From Crotophaga sulcirostris (Eukaryota; Chordata; Aves; Cuculiformes; Crotophagidae): DNA of 64,000 nucleotides. A program made the position numbers and the translations under genes. The stretch's first letter is position 1. Each line of letters begins with the position of its first letter. The notes beneath the pieces were generated by a model. That model did not search any database. It saw only the letters and a program-made list of their open reading frames with translations, and was not told where the DNA came from. Location of the stretch: contig VYZB01000120.1 of NCBI GenBank assembly GCA_013397455.1, positions 1,048,250 through 1,112,249 of the forward strand, read 5' to 3'. This document shows positions 13,441 through 26,547 of the stretch, piece by piece.

Positions 13441-14279
13441 ATGCGAAATGGGCACAACAAAAGAGTCAAGATATTGCAGTGTGTATTATAAACCAAGAGA
13501 CGGAGGAAAGATGACCAAAGATGGTAGGCAGACAGACTTCAAATAGCTTATGGTGTAGACTCAGAGCATAGTGGAGAAGGAAGTTAGAGCTAGTAAGGTG
13601 ACAGGATATCCTTCTTTCCGGAGTGTTAGCATCTGTGGCTTCTGCAAAGCATGTCCAGGACACTTCATCTTCAGTGCAGGGAAGGGAAATGGGCCTTGGC
13701 ACATCACACTTGAGAAGTTCCTGATGATTGTAACAAGCTGCTGGTGTAAAAAAGACAAGTTGTCTTGTTCAAGGAAAAAGGGATAAGTGACCTTGTGATG
13801 TGGCTGTTGGTGTTCCTGCTCCAAGAGAGGGTGAGAGGCAAACAACGAGTTTCCAATTCCAAAATGCAAAATGATGTTGGAAAGGTGGTACCTCATTTGC
13901 AGGTGTTTCAGGAAGAGGTTTGCCATTAACTTCAAGCCACGAAGTATTTCTTATACAAATGTTCATGAAGCAAAAATGCTATAACATAGTGCAATGGCTT
14001 AGCATGGACATCATGATACATCAGTTGTGAAATAAATCATCTGCCTCAGACTCCTCAATCAGCAGAAGTGATGACCCATGCTGTAAGTTCACTGGTAATT
14101 TTCCCTATGTATAGAAACAATTTCCCTCTGATTTCAGTGAAGTCTTTATTTTGGACCTGTGATAAGTGTCATGATGATTTAATAATTTTTTTCTGTTGGT
14201 TATATTGATAACCGAAATACTAGTTATTTCAGAAAGTACTATAATTTAATCAACATTAAATGCATAAGAATTCCTCAGT

Positions 14280-15060
14280 ATCAATCACCAGTGACAGATT
14301 ATTATTATCCATTAGCTATCACTCTACTGACAAAAGTGACTAGCGAAGAACATCAATGTTTGGGAACAACCATCTTGCGCACGATGAATATAGCCAGTTT
14401 CCCACACTGTGCAATTCAAACATATTAGAGATCAGTTTTAGCATTGCTGGACCATTCACAGGGTCTTTATTTCTGAAAGGGTCAAATCATGAAGGAACTC
14501 ATTATCTGCATTGAGTTCCCCTTAATGTTTCTCAAACAGGGACTAAGTTAGTAGTTGAGAGCTGTTGTAGGGAGCTGGCGCCGGCATTCCCCTCTCTCCA
14601 TCCTCCATCTGCAGTCTCTCACAGAGAGATAATCGCACCCAAGAGCCTGGTTCTATGCGTGCTTATGCCGAGCTATGTACCCTTTGGTTGTGTTTACTTG
14701 AACGGGGCTGTTAATGAAACTGAAGATTTGCTGAGGTATCTGCAGGGCTGGGTGCCTAATGAACAGAATTCTTAATGGGCCATAAATCCAATCAAGAATT
14801 TCATACCGTGTAAGCAAGCAGTGCAGTTTGTGGAAAACAAGTGCCTCCCTGAAAGCTACTGTTATGCAAATATCATCACACTCGGGGCATACATTAAAGC
14901 AGCCCTCTGACTGCAGCCTTTTGGTTTTAGGTAGGAAATAAAATGAGATCAAAACAGGAGGGAATAGTACTGGTCGATTTGCAAGATAAAGATTAATAAA
15001 AGAACTCATTGTATGTGTTACACGGAAATTTTATGGTTACCTTGCTGTAAATTTTTTTAA
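14280..15060. promoter_or_regulatory. Candidate conserved non-coding element with POU octamer
   Basis: The segment is about 780 bases, repeat-free and of mixed composition. It holds a perfect POU octamer, ATGCAAAT (14864-14871), several TAATG homeodomain-type sites (TTAATGAA at 14711, CTAATGAA near 14757, TTAATGGG near 14774) and the POU/HOX-like CCATAAATC. A minus-strand frame (14653-15009) is unrelated to known proteins. The texture is like enhancers found in gene deserts near developmental signalling genes, but this is inference. Confidence 0.35.
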
Positions 15061-15954
15061 AAGACCTTTTTTTTTAACTTTCTGTGCCAGAACTGTGATT
15101 CATTCACACAGGAGGTTATATGAGATGCACAATTTTTTAGTTCATTCAGGCTCTCCTATTCAAAGGAGAGAGGCTTTTGTGAGATCCGCTGTTATTCAGA
15201 GAGGGAATTAGTTTTATTAGCAGTGTGTCATTCACAATGTGCCTTACACATCTACCAGCTTCCTCATTTTGGTGGTTTTTTTTTTCAATTTTTTAATGCT
15301 GGCGTGGTTTGGGATTCTCGTTATGAATAAAACCCATTGTATTCTTCCTATACTCTCACCCCAGGGTGGTATTTCCTTCTGACCAAAGACACAGGATGTT
15401 AAAAAAAGAAAGGGAGCACAAAAAATAAAAGCAACACCGTACTTCCAGGATGTCAGTGTTACCAACCGATTTAATCACAAAAGTCTTCCTACATCACCCT
15501 TTCCTGTATATTTACATGTTATTCTTTGCACTGAACTAGCTCGGGAGCTTTTCCTAGGCCTTTTGTTTTTCTTTGCTGAAAGCTGTGTGTGCGTTGCTAC
15601 AATTAATTCTCTCTTTTGGGGGAACATCGAGGCTGTTCTCTACAAAGCAAACCTTTATTATTCACAAATCCTGGTAGGATCACATGAAGCATGGGGTGTC
15701 TCCCTGGTCCCTGGCAAGCAGACACATGCAGACTCAGCCAGCCTACCCTGCTCTAGCTCATGGACAGCTGGAGTGGGAGGACAACAGGCCCATGTCTCTT
15801 CTCAAAGGATGCTGCCTTCATACCACTGATGACCAAAACAGGCTGTAAGCAGAATTTAGATATCTCAGTTTAAGCAAACAAGCAAGTCAACCCTGCTGTA
15901 GCAGCTACAAATCCATCAGGGGCATGATTATATCAGTGGTCACATATAGAACAG

Positions 15955-16230
15955 AGTCACAGAATCACAGCATGGTTTGGGTTGAAAGGGACCCATCCAG
16001 TTCCAGCCCTCCTGCCTTGGGCAGGGACACCTTCCACCAGACCAGACTGCTCAAAGGCCCATCTAACCTGGTGTTGAATACTTCCAGGGATGGGGTTTTC
16101 ATGACTCCTCTGGGAAACCTGTTCCAGTGCCTCACCACCCTCACAGGAAAAAATTTCTTCCTAATATCTAATCTACATCTACTCTCAGCTTGAAACTGTT
16201 ACCACCTCGTCCTATCACTGCCCTCCCAGA
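15955..16230 (-). mobile_element. CR1 LINE 3' fragment, antisense
   Basis: It begins with the inverted tail (GAGTCACAGAATCACAG), then the inverted TTTGGGTTGAAAGGGACC, GGGCAGGGACACCTTCC, CACCAGACC, AACCTGTTCCAGTGCCTCACC and ACCCTCACAG blocks, all standard CR1. The right limit is approximate; similarity fades after CCTATCACTGCCC. Confidence 0.92.
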
Positions 16231-17129
16231 GAGAGTGACAGAGCTCTGTGTTGCATTAAATATGCATCAAGCATATGTAATAATTTGGGGTTTATTCTCA
16301 CAAATTAAAAGTCCAGGAGGAACTGCTAGTGACCATCTCTTTGATTGTCTGCATATGGCAGACCATAAGTTTTCTTCAAATTAATTGGAGCAATCTGTTC
16401 TAGAAATAAATCAACTTATTTCAAAAATTCTAACAACCAACAAGCTAAAACGACTGGGGAAACACTCATACTTAATGATTTGTGGCCTGTTTTTCTGCTG
16501 AAGTTTTCTATTTTTTACACCAGGCCGTTCTGCCTTCTTTGCAGAATAAACAATAACTTTGAATTCGTTCCATAAGTCAGTAGGTGTAGGCTGTGATCCT
16601 ATTCCTTTCTTCTACTTGAGTAAGACTGGTGGAGCTCCTGGATCATTTCACTATTTAGCATCTTTTCCCTATCCCTGTTTTGGGCTTTTTCTGAACTCTC
16701 TTCTTGTTCTCGGTGTGCTTCCTAACCAGGGTGCAGGTGATGGATATTGCACTTTGGCAATGGTCATGTATGATGCAGGGATGATGGACGCACCCTCCTC
16801 CTCCTTCTCCTGCTTCTGCTCCTAGATCCTGTCCTGCTTCTGCTGCCTCCAGTCAGAGCTTGTTCAGACCTGCTGCTGCAGCAGGGGCTATGGAGCAGCA
16901 GCTGGCATATTTTTATGATGCTCAGGTCTTTTTCAGGGTCTTCGCATACCTGCAAGATCGAGTTCTGTAAATGCAACCTTTGTTACACAGTTGGAGGTTA
17001 TCAATTTCATATTTGGTTGTGTTAAAATGCTTGTGGGCTTCTTGTATGCATGATTTCTTCTGCCACCTTGAATTTTCTCAGTCATGATTTTAGTTTTTTT
17101 TTCCTTTTTTTCCTTTCTCCACCTCCAAA
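16231..17129. other. Intergenic sequence, no recognised gene
   Basis: A small CTCCTCCTTCTCCTGCTTCTGCTCC polypyrimidine patch occurs near 16795-16850 and gives chance Arg/Ser-rich frames on the minus strand. Nothing else is recognisable. Confidence 0.6.
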
Positions 17130-17310
17130 TCATTGATTAAAATATTCACTAGAAAAAGAGTCAGGAATTGAACTTTGTGAGACCTCCTTAGAAACCAATT
17201 CACTCCTGAATAATTCTGCATTTACATGTGCCTGTAGGGAACTGTCAAACTGTTTTTAATCCATACTGCTAAGAGAATAGCATCAATTTTGACACTATTC
17301 ATGCCACAGT
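17130..17310 (-). mobile_element. Probable ancient CR1/L3-like LINE fragment, antisense
   Basis: The stretch has, in the right order, weak matches to the inverted internal part of CR1/L3 elements just upstream of the commonly retained 3' end: AAAATATTCACTAG, then GAATTGAACTTTGTGAGAC, then TTTTTAATCCATACTGCT. In these elements the corresponding coding text lies near the RT-domain end. Divergence is high, so the limits and even the call are uncertain. A RepeatMasker hit to a CR1 or L3 internal consensus would settle it. Confidence 0.4.
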
Positions 17311-18899
17311 GGAAAGGAGTGCATTCCAGGACTGCTGTATTTGACCAGAACAGAGTTGAATCTGCAGCTGTACTTGAGTTTTCATGGGATTCAAATAGCA
17401 GACAGCTGGCTGGCCATCTCAGCCTGTTCCAGCTTGATATTTCCATGTTTTTTTGAAAAGGAAAGGCAGACCTCTGTGGTGATGTGTTGCCAGCATTTTA
17501 AGTCACAGGTCCCATAAAATGTTCCCAGCTTGGTGTGATAAATCTAAATTAGTATTAGTAAAAAAAAAAAGAGAGAGAGAAAAAAGGTTGTGGAATCTTT
17601 TAATATATTTTAACTCTTTATGTGCTTTCCAGTAATACAAGACAAGAATAACACAGCAAAAACCTGTCTTTGTTATAATGCAAGTATCTAATGTCAGTTT
17701 CTAGTAAATACACTGAGGTTATTTGCATACCTCAATTTGCACACAGTTAGGTGGGTTTTGGGGGAGAAAAGCTGCCAAAAGTTTTCTGCAGAGAGTTTTT
17801 GCTTTCAGACTACCAGATCTTTGGACCCTTTGTACATCCTGAGCCATTCCAGGGACAAAGTCTCCACTCTCTGGAAGCAACTGAGATGCACTCCAGAAAC
17901 CATCCTCTCCTGGGCAGCAGAGAATTATATACAGGGAACTATATTCTATATACTTCCCAAAGCCTCCTTTGGGTTTGAGGTAAGGTGGGAACAGCTCAGG
18001 GTTCCACCTCTCTCTACGAAAACAGGTGGTGGGAGAGGGGCAGGCAGTGGAGTGTTTCTAGGTATGGCTCAGGCCAGGGCAGAGGAGGATGCCCTAGATA
18101 CCACCCAGCCCTTCCAACACCAGTCCTTTCTCAGGACTGAGATAGTGCAGTTATGTCATAGTTTTTTGTGTGGTAGGATGACATCCTGCAGTGTGTCACT
18201 GGCTAACCATAGCCACAGCCAGGGAAAGATGAAAATAACCCTGGTTCTCACAGACTTTTCAGCCTGTAAATATTGTTACTGAGGCTGTGCTGGCTGAAAC
18301 AAGCATATTTTTTTTTTGGTGTGGGAGATAATGCTAATAGATGGAAGCAGCACGTAGGTCTGCAAACTCAGGGTCCTGTGCTTAACTGAGTGACTCCAAA
18401 CTGAGTGGAAAAAGGTGGCTTCCTTGGGCTAGGATAGTCTAGCTGTCATTTATGAGAATTATTCCTGCCTTCAAGCATAATAACCCTTGAACTGTTTATA
18501 TACAACCCCTCTCCCCTGATTTTCCCTGAGAATGGAGGATATAAAGACACTGCAAACTTCTTGAAAGTAAGTCAACAAAACGCAGGCAAACCACAAGGCA
18601 TGCAAAAGTCAGCATCTAGACTTAAGATGGGTGAGCTGAGCAGGCCTTTCCTTTCTCACCCAAGTCACCACTTGGGATCATCTATCTTAATTTTGTAACT
18701 GTAAGACTAACAGCTACTAATCTGGGCACATTGGAGTACTTACATAAGAGGAAAACTAATCCCCTCCAACTTTGTGGGAAGCAAAGGAAGTTTGCTATCA
18801 AATGTCCACTTTCCAGGGAAGACAGCAAAATCAAATACATGAAATAGAGTATCTAAATATGCCTCATTTTTCTTGGTCTTTCTGAAAAAAAAAATATCC
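17311..18899. other. Intergenic sequence, no recognised gene
   Basis: Contains an A/GA tract at 17560 and a plus-strand chance frame (17737-18282, 181 codons) with no recognisable domain. Confidence 0.55.
17560..17585 (+). repeat. A-run plus (GA)5 plus A-run
   Basis: Eleven A residues, then GA five times, then further A. There is no LINE 3' end directly upstream, so I do not call it a retroposon tail. Confidence 0.8.
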
Positions 18900-19200
18900 T
18901 TGCTCTTTCCTGTAAGAACTCAGTCTGGTTTATTTGTGAAACAAATTGCTGTGCAATGGCAGTTACAAGAAAAAAAATATTATTTAAAAGTTGCCTATTG
19001 CTTGACTGTAATGGACAAAATTGCTCTTTGCAGCAAGTAAAAACCAATTTGGCACATCACTCACTTGTACAATGTTTTTCTGCTGCTCGCCTATCCCACG
19101 CACTAGATACACGTGTGTCAGTTGTTCTTGCGTCATCTTTAAAAGCTTTAATGACTGACTCATTTTTGCACGGCATGCGGCAAATGTAGGATGGACTTCT
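18900..19200. promoter_or_regulatory. Candidate regulatory block with AP-1 and E-box motifs
   Basis: A repeat-free segment with TGACTCA at 19156-19162, a CACGTG core near 19110-19116, a CRE-like TGCGTCAT near 19128-19135 and several CAAT-like boxes. It reads as motif-dense intergenic DNA; conservation cannot be judged here. Confidence 0.25.
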
Positions 19201-21037
19201 GCGGGCTTTCGGAGCCAGGGAACAGGAGGAGGCTGCGGCGAAAGAATGGTTGCAGGGAAGCAGGCACCAGGAGGGTGGCAGGATGGACAAGATTTGCCCC
19301 GTCCAGCTTTGCTTCTTGCTTTCCCCTCTTATTTTGCCCACTCTGCATAACTATCTTGCAGCCAAGCGTTTGTTTCGCAAACAGATGAGCTGACGGAAAA
19401 CCACGCTACCTCCAGCTGAATGCCATGATTTCTCCAAAGGAAGTTACCATCTCCTCCTCCTCATGCTTCTGCCAGCAACAGGGTTGGCAAAAGCACATCT
19501 TCAGGGACTTCAGGGGAGCTCTGTGGTTGCCTGATCCTGTCTGGTTGCACCAAAGATGAGGCAGAGGAGGGAGCACGTGCAGAGGAGGTAACTACAGCTG
19601 TCACAGCTACATCTGCGGGACAGCATTGGTCCATGTCACCATTCTCAAATATCTTGTTACATGGAAAGTCGCTTGATTGTCTGGGGGAGTGTAGTGTCAG
19701 CCACCATGCAGGTTACCAAGGGGAGCACTGTCCTGATGCCTGTTCCAGGCTTGTGTAGTATCATCACTTTAACAGCTGATCGTGGTCAAGACAATTATTC
19801 TTTGTACTCAGAAGTCCTCATCAAGTTGTACAAGTTATGCTAGAGTCGATACCTCACAAAGTCAACCTCTGATTCCTATGAAATGCATTACTAGGAGGAA
19901 CAGGCAGCTACAGCAGCAATGCCTACCTGTGGATATAAAGTCAGACAGATCAAACCTCTTCATTTACATGGCTTTGAAGTAGCAACAGATACTAGTTGGC
20001 TTGCCCATGATGGACTCCAATGACATCAGCATGAGGTATCAGCTTTCTGGCTCCTCCATGCATCTGTTGTGCATCTGCTGTGGCATTGCCACATGGCTAC
20101 TTTGCTTTGGTGGCCAGAGGGCAAGGAGCCCCTGAGCATCCTCCATGGGCCCGGCATCCTCCACGCTGCCATACAACAGGTACCATCTGGGCAGAGGCTG
20201 AACATGGCTTTTTCTCACCTTGTTGCTAACACACCTCAGCACACATTGCAAGAAGCTTGTTTTTCAGGAAGAGGAGGCAGACTTCCCTGCTCGGTTTCTG
20301 GCTTTTCTCCTACAGCAGCAATGGTATCAATTAATATCAACAAAGATGCCAGTTAATTATTTGTGGTAGGCTGGAGGACACTGACACTTTTCCTTTGTAT
20401 GTCCTCTCTAGAACAGATGAATCCCAGGTGGGTCAACCAACTGTGTGGCAGATGGTTGGAGCTTTCCCTGCTGCTCACTTTGGTGGGGACTGACCTGGCT
20501 ACTCCGCACTACCCACCCTGGTGTCCAGCACCTCCTTCCCAGTCCATCACTCAGCTGCACAGAATTTGAAGCGAAACATTCATTTATCAGCTTATTTTTA
20601 GAGATGTAGAAAGCAATCTTAAATGTTTATGCTGGAACTGTATTTTGCCAAAAAAACAATCTGCCACAGAGTAAATTCTTTCAAGTAAAATTTCTAAACA
20701 GTTGAATAGATCCGCTTAAAGTCACTATATACTACTGCTGTTGCTGCTGCAATAACCTGTGCACTGTTATGCTCTATGATACTCAAATATTATTTCAAAT
20801 AAAGCTGTTCTAGGACCTTGTTCTTCCACACTTGTTACATGATTAACACCAAATGCAGTCTGGGAATGCCTGGGTCTGCTCCAAGCTTCACTATGGACTT
20901 AGCCATGCCAATCTATTCATACAGCCACCTAATCTCTAGCATTAGATATCTTCTACTCAAAATTAGTTGCATTGACTCCTCCTAAGCTGCCGGGGACAGC
21001 GTTGCCCATATCCTTGCTCAGGTGAGCAGACATCTGT
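19201..21037. other. Intergenic sequence, no recognised gene
   Basis: Moderately GC-rich at 19.2-20.5 kb, with only short chance frames on both strands. No repeat recognised. Confidence 0.6.
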
Positions 21038-21475
21038 GAATCACAGAATCACTGTGGTCAGGGTTGGAAGGGACCTCTGGAGATCATCTTGTCCAACCAC
21101 GCTGCTAAAGCAGGTTTACCTAGAGCAGGTTGCACAGGAACATGTCCATTTGGGTTTTGAATATCTCCGGACAAGGAGACTCCACAACATCCCTGGACAG
21201 CCTGTTCCAGTGCTGTCACTCTCACAGTAAAGAAGCTTTTCCTTATGTTGAGATGGAACTTCCTGTGTTCCATTTTTTTTTCCATTGCCCTTCTCCTGTT
21301 GGTGGGCACCGTTGAGAAGAGTGTGTTCCTGTTCTCTTCACACCTGCCCTTTAGATGCTGATAATCATTAAAAAGACCCCATCTCAGTCTTCTCTTCTCC
21401 AGGCTAAACAGACCCAGCTCACTCAGTCTCTCCTCATAAGAGAGATGCTTCGGTTTCCTGATCATCTGGAGAGGA
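21038..21475 (-). mobile_element. CR1 LINE 3' fragment retaining ORF2 C-terminal frame, antisense
   Basis: This is the longest CR1 copy in the window. The plus strand begins with the inverted tail TCACAGAATCACTG and the inverted GGTTGGAAGGGACCTCTGG block. On the minus strand a frame (about 21058-21465) still reads the known CR1 ORF2 C-terminal text, including YEERLSELGLFSLEKRRLR, a QHLKG-type motif and IRKSFFTVRV. It then diverges from the family because of indels. It is 5' truncated, has no endonuclease or reverse transcriptase core, and is non-autonomous. Confidence 0.94.
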
Positions 21476-24289
21476 TGAATTCCCCTCTGACGACCCTATG
21501 GGAAGTCCCTCTAACTGATTTTTTTTTTTTTTCTCCCAGTATTTGTATTTTAGACTATACATCCTTGATGGTGACATATGGGACATAGACAGAGGCTCTG
21601 CTGCTCTTCGGCCACTCCGTACATCTTTGCTGCAGAAGCAAGGATCAAGTTTTTTTGAAGTGTGCCACACAGCTGTCGGTGAAATATTTGGTCTGAAACG
21701 ATCTTAGCTACAGCTTCTTTCCATAGATTTTTTGTTTTATTATTATAGATTACAAGCAGCCAGTTACAGAGAAAAACTCTGTCCCTCACCAGATGTAGCA
21801 GTGTCAACAGCAAACAGCCAGGTTGCTCTAGTCCCAGTGCAGATACCATCACCAATGGCTCAGTAGGTTCAGTGGGAGCTGAGCAAAGCCTGACACCAGC
21901 TGCACCTTCCTACCACATCATGCCCAAACATGGCTGTTTGAAGAATGGTGATCTCATCCTTCAACTGCTTTGAAACTTCCAGAGCCTAACAAGCTTCAAC
22001 TGCTGCAACTCTACTTCTCAGAGCAAGAAATCATGAAACATCTTTTATTTCTGTCCCCAAGAGCAAGGATTTATTATAATGCAGAAGTTCTATATTTTTG
22101 TAATAGCTCTCCACCCATCTTTCCCACGGATGATGGTTGCATTTTTGTGGGGTTTGTTTCTACATTTTGCTTGAAAAGAGGCTTCACTGTTGGGGCACAG
22201 GTGGGAGCTGTGGGGGCACAACACTTTCCAGCTGGGGCTGGCATGCAGATCTCACCAGGGTGGTGACTTTCATGGCTTTAAAAAATCTAAAAGGAGGAGA
22301 AACACAGCTAATCATATGCTAGAAGCACAGGCTTAAGAGTATAACTTGCTTGTTAATTCAGGTTCTCAGAGGAAAGTCCTTTTATCTGGATAAGCTATAC
22401 TTAACTGCTCCACTTCATAGAACTAGGAGCTGAGAAGCTCTGCCCACTGGCGAGGCACCAGTGTAGGCTCACCAGCTTTCATGTGCTTCAGACCATCTTT
22501 CATTTATTCTCTCTTGGCTGGTCTGAGCTACCTGCTCCAGGTGAGGGCCAAGAGTAACACAAGCATCTGACAGCCTGCTTCCCACATAGTGAGGCTGCAT
22601 CTCTTTCTGCAGGCTTCTCTCTTCAAAGGTGCAAAGACATCAGAGCAGGAAAGCTGAAATGAAATAGGTGGTGTTGAAACCTTGCTTTCCTTTGCCTTCA
22701 CTTCCCAATGTGCCCAGATTTTCCAGTTTTGAATAACCTCTTGAAAAAGTGGTCCAGCCCTCAAAGATGAAAGTCAGCAGCACTGATTAGCTCCTCTCAG
22801 AGGCAGAGCATCAGGAAACCAGCCCCTGTGGAGTTACCAAAGTCATCTGGGAGTTGTGCCCTGTTTGGGGCTGTGGTGGCTGTGAGCTAAGGAGATGGCA
22901 AGCTTGGCTACCTCAACATGTCTCGGTCCTGCTCAAGCCATGGTTTGACAAACTGATTGAGCACTAGAAGAAACTGAACACAAGCCAATGCATAAGACTT
23001 GCTGCAATGATTAACCAACCATAAAGGATGTTTGTGTAATGGTAATATCACAAAAATTTAGGAGCAGGAGCTTGAGATGGGTTTAAAATGATAAGGAAGA
23101 AACTGCAACTGTTCACACAGAGCTGTTCTGCCCCAGCGCAGGAGGTGGGAGAGCTTTGCTTTTCACTCATGTTTGAGTGTGATGAAAGCAGGAATCGCAC
23201 ACCAAGCATAAACAGCAAATATTTTGAAAAAGCCTGTGTGAGTCTGCATCAAACCACTTCTCTCTGTTCCATGGTCTCCTAATTACAAAAAAATTTTCTA
23301 TGGCTGGAAAGCTGATAGGGATGAACTACTGCTGAGTGGATAACGGCAGATGTATTTGCCTCCAAGCTATTGGCAGTCAAATTATCACTTGACCCAAAGT
23401 ACCTGAAAAGATCATGCCAAGTTTTCTCCTTACTTGCATATGGATGCAACTACTTGCTTGCAGAAAGACTTAATTGATGAAAGCATCAGCCACACAAAAT
23501 GTGCCGCGTGAGGTCAGATTCAGTTGCTGTCAGGAAGGGAGAGGCTGTGGGAATCACTGCTTTGACAATGTTGTGGCGATACCAAATGCAAAATTTCATT
23601 TTGGATCCAACTCAAATCAAAATATTTCTGAATTCTGGACGAAAATAAAGGACTTCTTAAATAAAATTAAATATTGTATTCAATCCCCAAATGCTTTTTT
23701 TTAAAATGCATTTTTTTCATCAGAACAATGAGCTGGGCTTACAACACCAGGATGGGGAGATGGAGTGTCATATTCAGCAGTGTGGTGGACATGGTAGGAG
23801 GATGCAGATAGAGCAGGGTTCTGACGTGGGGTAAAAAATAAATAAAAGAAGGAAACTGAAGTCACGTCACATCTCAGAAGCATGTCCTGACTGCCAGGAG
23901 TGCCTCCCCATTCTGTGTGGTTTTCTGAATGGCAGCTAAACAAATTTTCTCAAGTTGTCTCTCAAGCTGCAAGTATTTCCCAGAATTCACAGATAATTCA
24001 GTATAGTTTAAATTGAATTTTTCATTGCCAAAATCATGTTCCAGGCAAAGTCATAATTCAGAAGCGATATCAGATATGAAGCAGAAGTCTGCCTGACTGT
24101 GCCATATAGAGGTAAAAGAACCCATAAAATAACCCCAGGGGGTATGATCTGTGCCTTCCCCCAGCCCTTGTTAGCCATTGTCAGTCCTATAGTGTGTTCC
24201 TCTTGGAACTGCAGAACCTCTTAGTAAAAAAGACTAATGTATATTGTCTTTCTCCAACTAAAAAGAGATGAAGTTGGCAATTCATAATG
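21476..24289. other. Intergenic sequence, no recognised gene
   Basis: Apart from T- and A-runs (near 21520 and 23695) I see no repeat, RNA gene or convincing exon. Confidence 0.6.
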
Positions 24290-25080
24290 TTGAATTGCAG
24301 CTTCAGCCAAGTTTGGCGGTTTGCAGAGCTTAATCCTCTTTATTTAAAGTTTTATTCAGTGTGGCTGCTCCATTCTGAGCAAATTTTTCAAATGACCCTC
24401 AGAGATGGGGAATAATTTTCAGCTTTTGACAGATTTCATCTCTTATCATTTTTGAACTAGGGCTTTGGAGATTTAATTATTGTAATGCTTTTTTAATTTG
24501 AAAATTAAACTTGTATTTATTTTATCAGTAAAAAGACTAATGAGTTCCTCAGAGGGAAAGCTCTGCAATGAAATAAGAGAAGCGTACAGTAAGAACACAG
24601 CCTTAGAGCTGATTTGGGAGGAGCTGTCTTTGAGCCAACTCTAAGATCAAGATTGTTGCCGTGTTCATTTTTGGAAGCCTCCTCCATTGATTTTTCATTT
24701 GTGTATTCATTAGACTGAAAGCCCACAAAGTGCAGTTGTTAATTACCATCAATGGTCTGGTTTTGAATTCTTTTCTTTTTCAGACTAAGTTGATAATTCA
24801 GCTAAGTAGCTGAATGGCTGAGGCTCGTTAATACCAGCCTGCTGCATTGCCTTTCATTTCTTCTCTTGAAGGCCTTTGTGAAGTAAAGCAAGGGCACATG
24901 CACAGATTATCCTCAGCTTTTCTTGGTAGTGAGATGCCAGCCTCCCCGTCGAAGTTTATCGTATTTTTGCTTTGGGACATTTGGGCACAGCAGAGTTGTT
25001 TTAATGGGAATTAGCAATCTTATATTTTTATACCAAAGTAGACGTAAAATAGTTGATTCAGACAGCAGTTTAAAATGGTC
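24290..25080. promoter_or_regulatory. Candidate conserved non-coding region (two adjacent AT-rich blocks)
   Basis: Two repeat-free blocks, 24290-24540 and 24770-25080, are dense in homeodomain cores: TTTAATTATTG near 24472, TTAATCC near 24330, GATAATTCAGC near 24792, and TTAATGGGAATTAGCAATC at 25001. Such dense TAAT-type text without mobile elements resembles developmental enhancers. The call is by eye only. Confidence 0.3.
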
Positions 25081-26547
25081 TTTCCTGCCTGGAGTGTAGA
25101 CAAGATTTCTACTGTTTGGAATTCAGGGACAGGGATGAGGGTCTACTATAAGGGCTCACATTCTTCAAAAGATGTAGCATGACAAGAGGCCTCCCCATAC
25201 AAAAAGAAGGTAAAAACTGATACAGAGTTATTTTAAAGTCACGGCTTGCGGGTTCTTGATCACTGTGGAATGGCAATAATAGCTTTTGCTGAGAATTATC
25301 TTTCTTATTCTTTTTTTTTTAAAGATGGGGAGCTCAAAATGTGTAACAAAGCATATTGCGACAGAAGAAATGACATGAAGGGAACCTGGTCTTCTCTGCC
25401 AGCCCCCAAGACAAGACTTCACAAAGAAGGACTGGGAGTGAATGAGATTGAACTCAGGGCCATACTCAGATGGCAACAGCTGTGGCTGCTCTCCAGGCCT
25501 TCCTCAAAGACAATTGACCCTCAGTTTGCATTGAAGTAAAGACCTCAGAGACTGCAGAATCTGCCTAGGCTCCACAGCTCCAGCCCATCCAAAAGTGGAG
25601 TTCAGACTGCTGGAGATGCTCTGTCTTCACAGCTCATGACGGCTGCAGCCACCTTACAGGCCACTATGCAAGGTGACATGACACCTTCATTCCCTGATCA
25701 CACTCCCATTCAAGAGCTCATGTTTTGGCCGGAGGTCACTAATCTTCCTTTTTTTTTCTTCTCCTCCCCTGCCAAAATGCTCCAGGGACAGCTTCCAGGA
25801 TGTAACTGGGCTCTCATCTTCTCCCGTCCATGGTGGTTGCTTTGTGGAGGCAGAATTACAGTTACTGAATATGCAGAGCACTGAAGGATGCTCCTGGTTG
25901 AGACACATGAGAAGCCTGTTGTTAGTGCCATATTTGGTATTTTACAAAATGACTGGTTGAAAGTTTCACAAAATTAAAATAAAATTGGTTTGCTAATGAA
26001 AATCAGAAGGATGCGAGAACCGTGACCTTGATAAAATTTTCCATTTTTAAATGTATCTGATACAGTATATTTATGCCTAGTTACAAGGAGTGCCTAGGGA
26101 AGGGCACTATGAAGCTGCCAGGCATCAGTAACCACATAAACCAACATTTTGTTGTTTTGTGTTTATGTAGCCCACAACATCCAGAGATCACGAAACACCT
26201 CAATCTTCAAACTACCCTTGTTCCATGGATAAGTAAAGAAAGAAGACAGGTCTAGGTCCTCCAGTAATGCACTAAAAATTAGCGAAAGCATTTCTTTGCA
26301 GTATTTTAACATGTTTTAAAACTGCATGATGTTTTTTCTCCCCCCAGCAAAATGATAGTTTAGGTAGATTTCTGTACTGGCAGCCACAACACAGAAGGTA
26401 TGGAGGCATTCATGATAGTTCTTTTGTATTCATGCCTGAACATGACGATGGTTATTTTCAGTGTCTCAGCTCTGACATACCACTCACCGAAAGATGATTC
26501 CTGCAGCACACTCAGCACCTACACTCCTCCCCCTCTCCCTGGCTGCA
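25081..26547. other. Intergenic sequence, no recognised gene
   Basis: Nothing is recognised between the candidate regulatory region and the minisatellite. Open frames are short. Confidence 0.6.

Noticed and set aside
16764..16976. Arg/Ser-rich minus-strand frame resembling an SR protein
   Set aside because: It is produced by a polypyrimidine CTCCTCCTTCTG-type low-complexity patch.
17560..17585. Poly(A) tail of a processed pseudogene or SINE
   Set aside because: The sequence upstream shows no recognisable coding or SINE body and no target-site duplication was found by eye.
21058..21465. 135-codon minus-strand frame as a host gene
   Set aside because: The readable text is the CR1 ORF2 C-terminus; it belongs to the mobile element.
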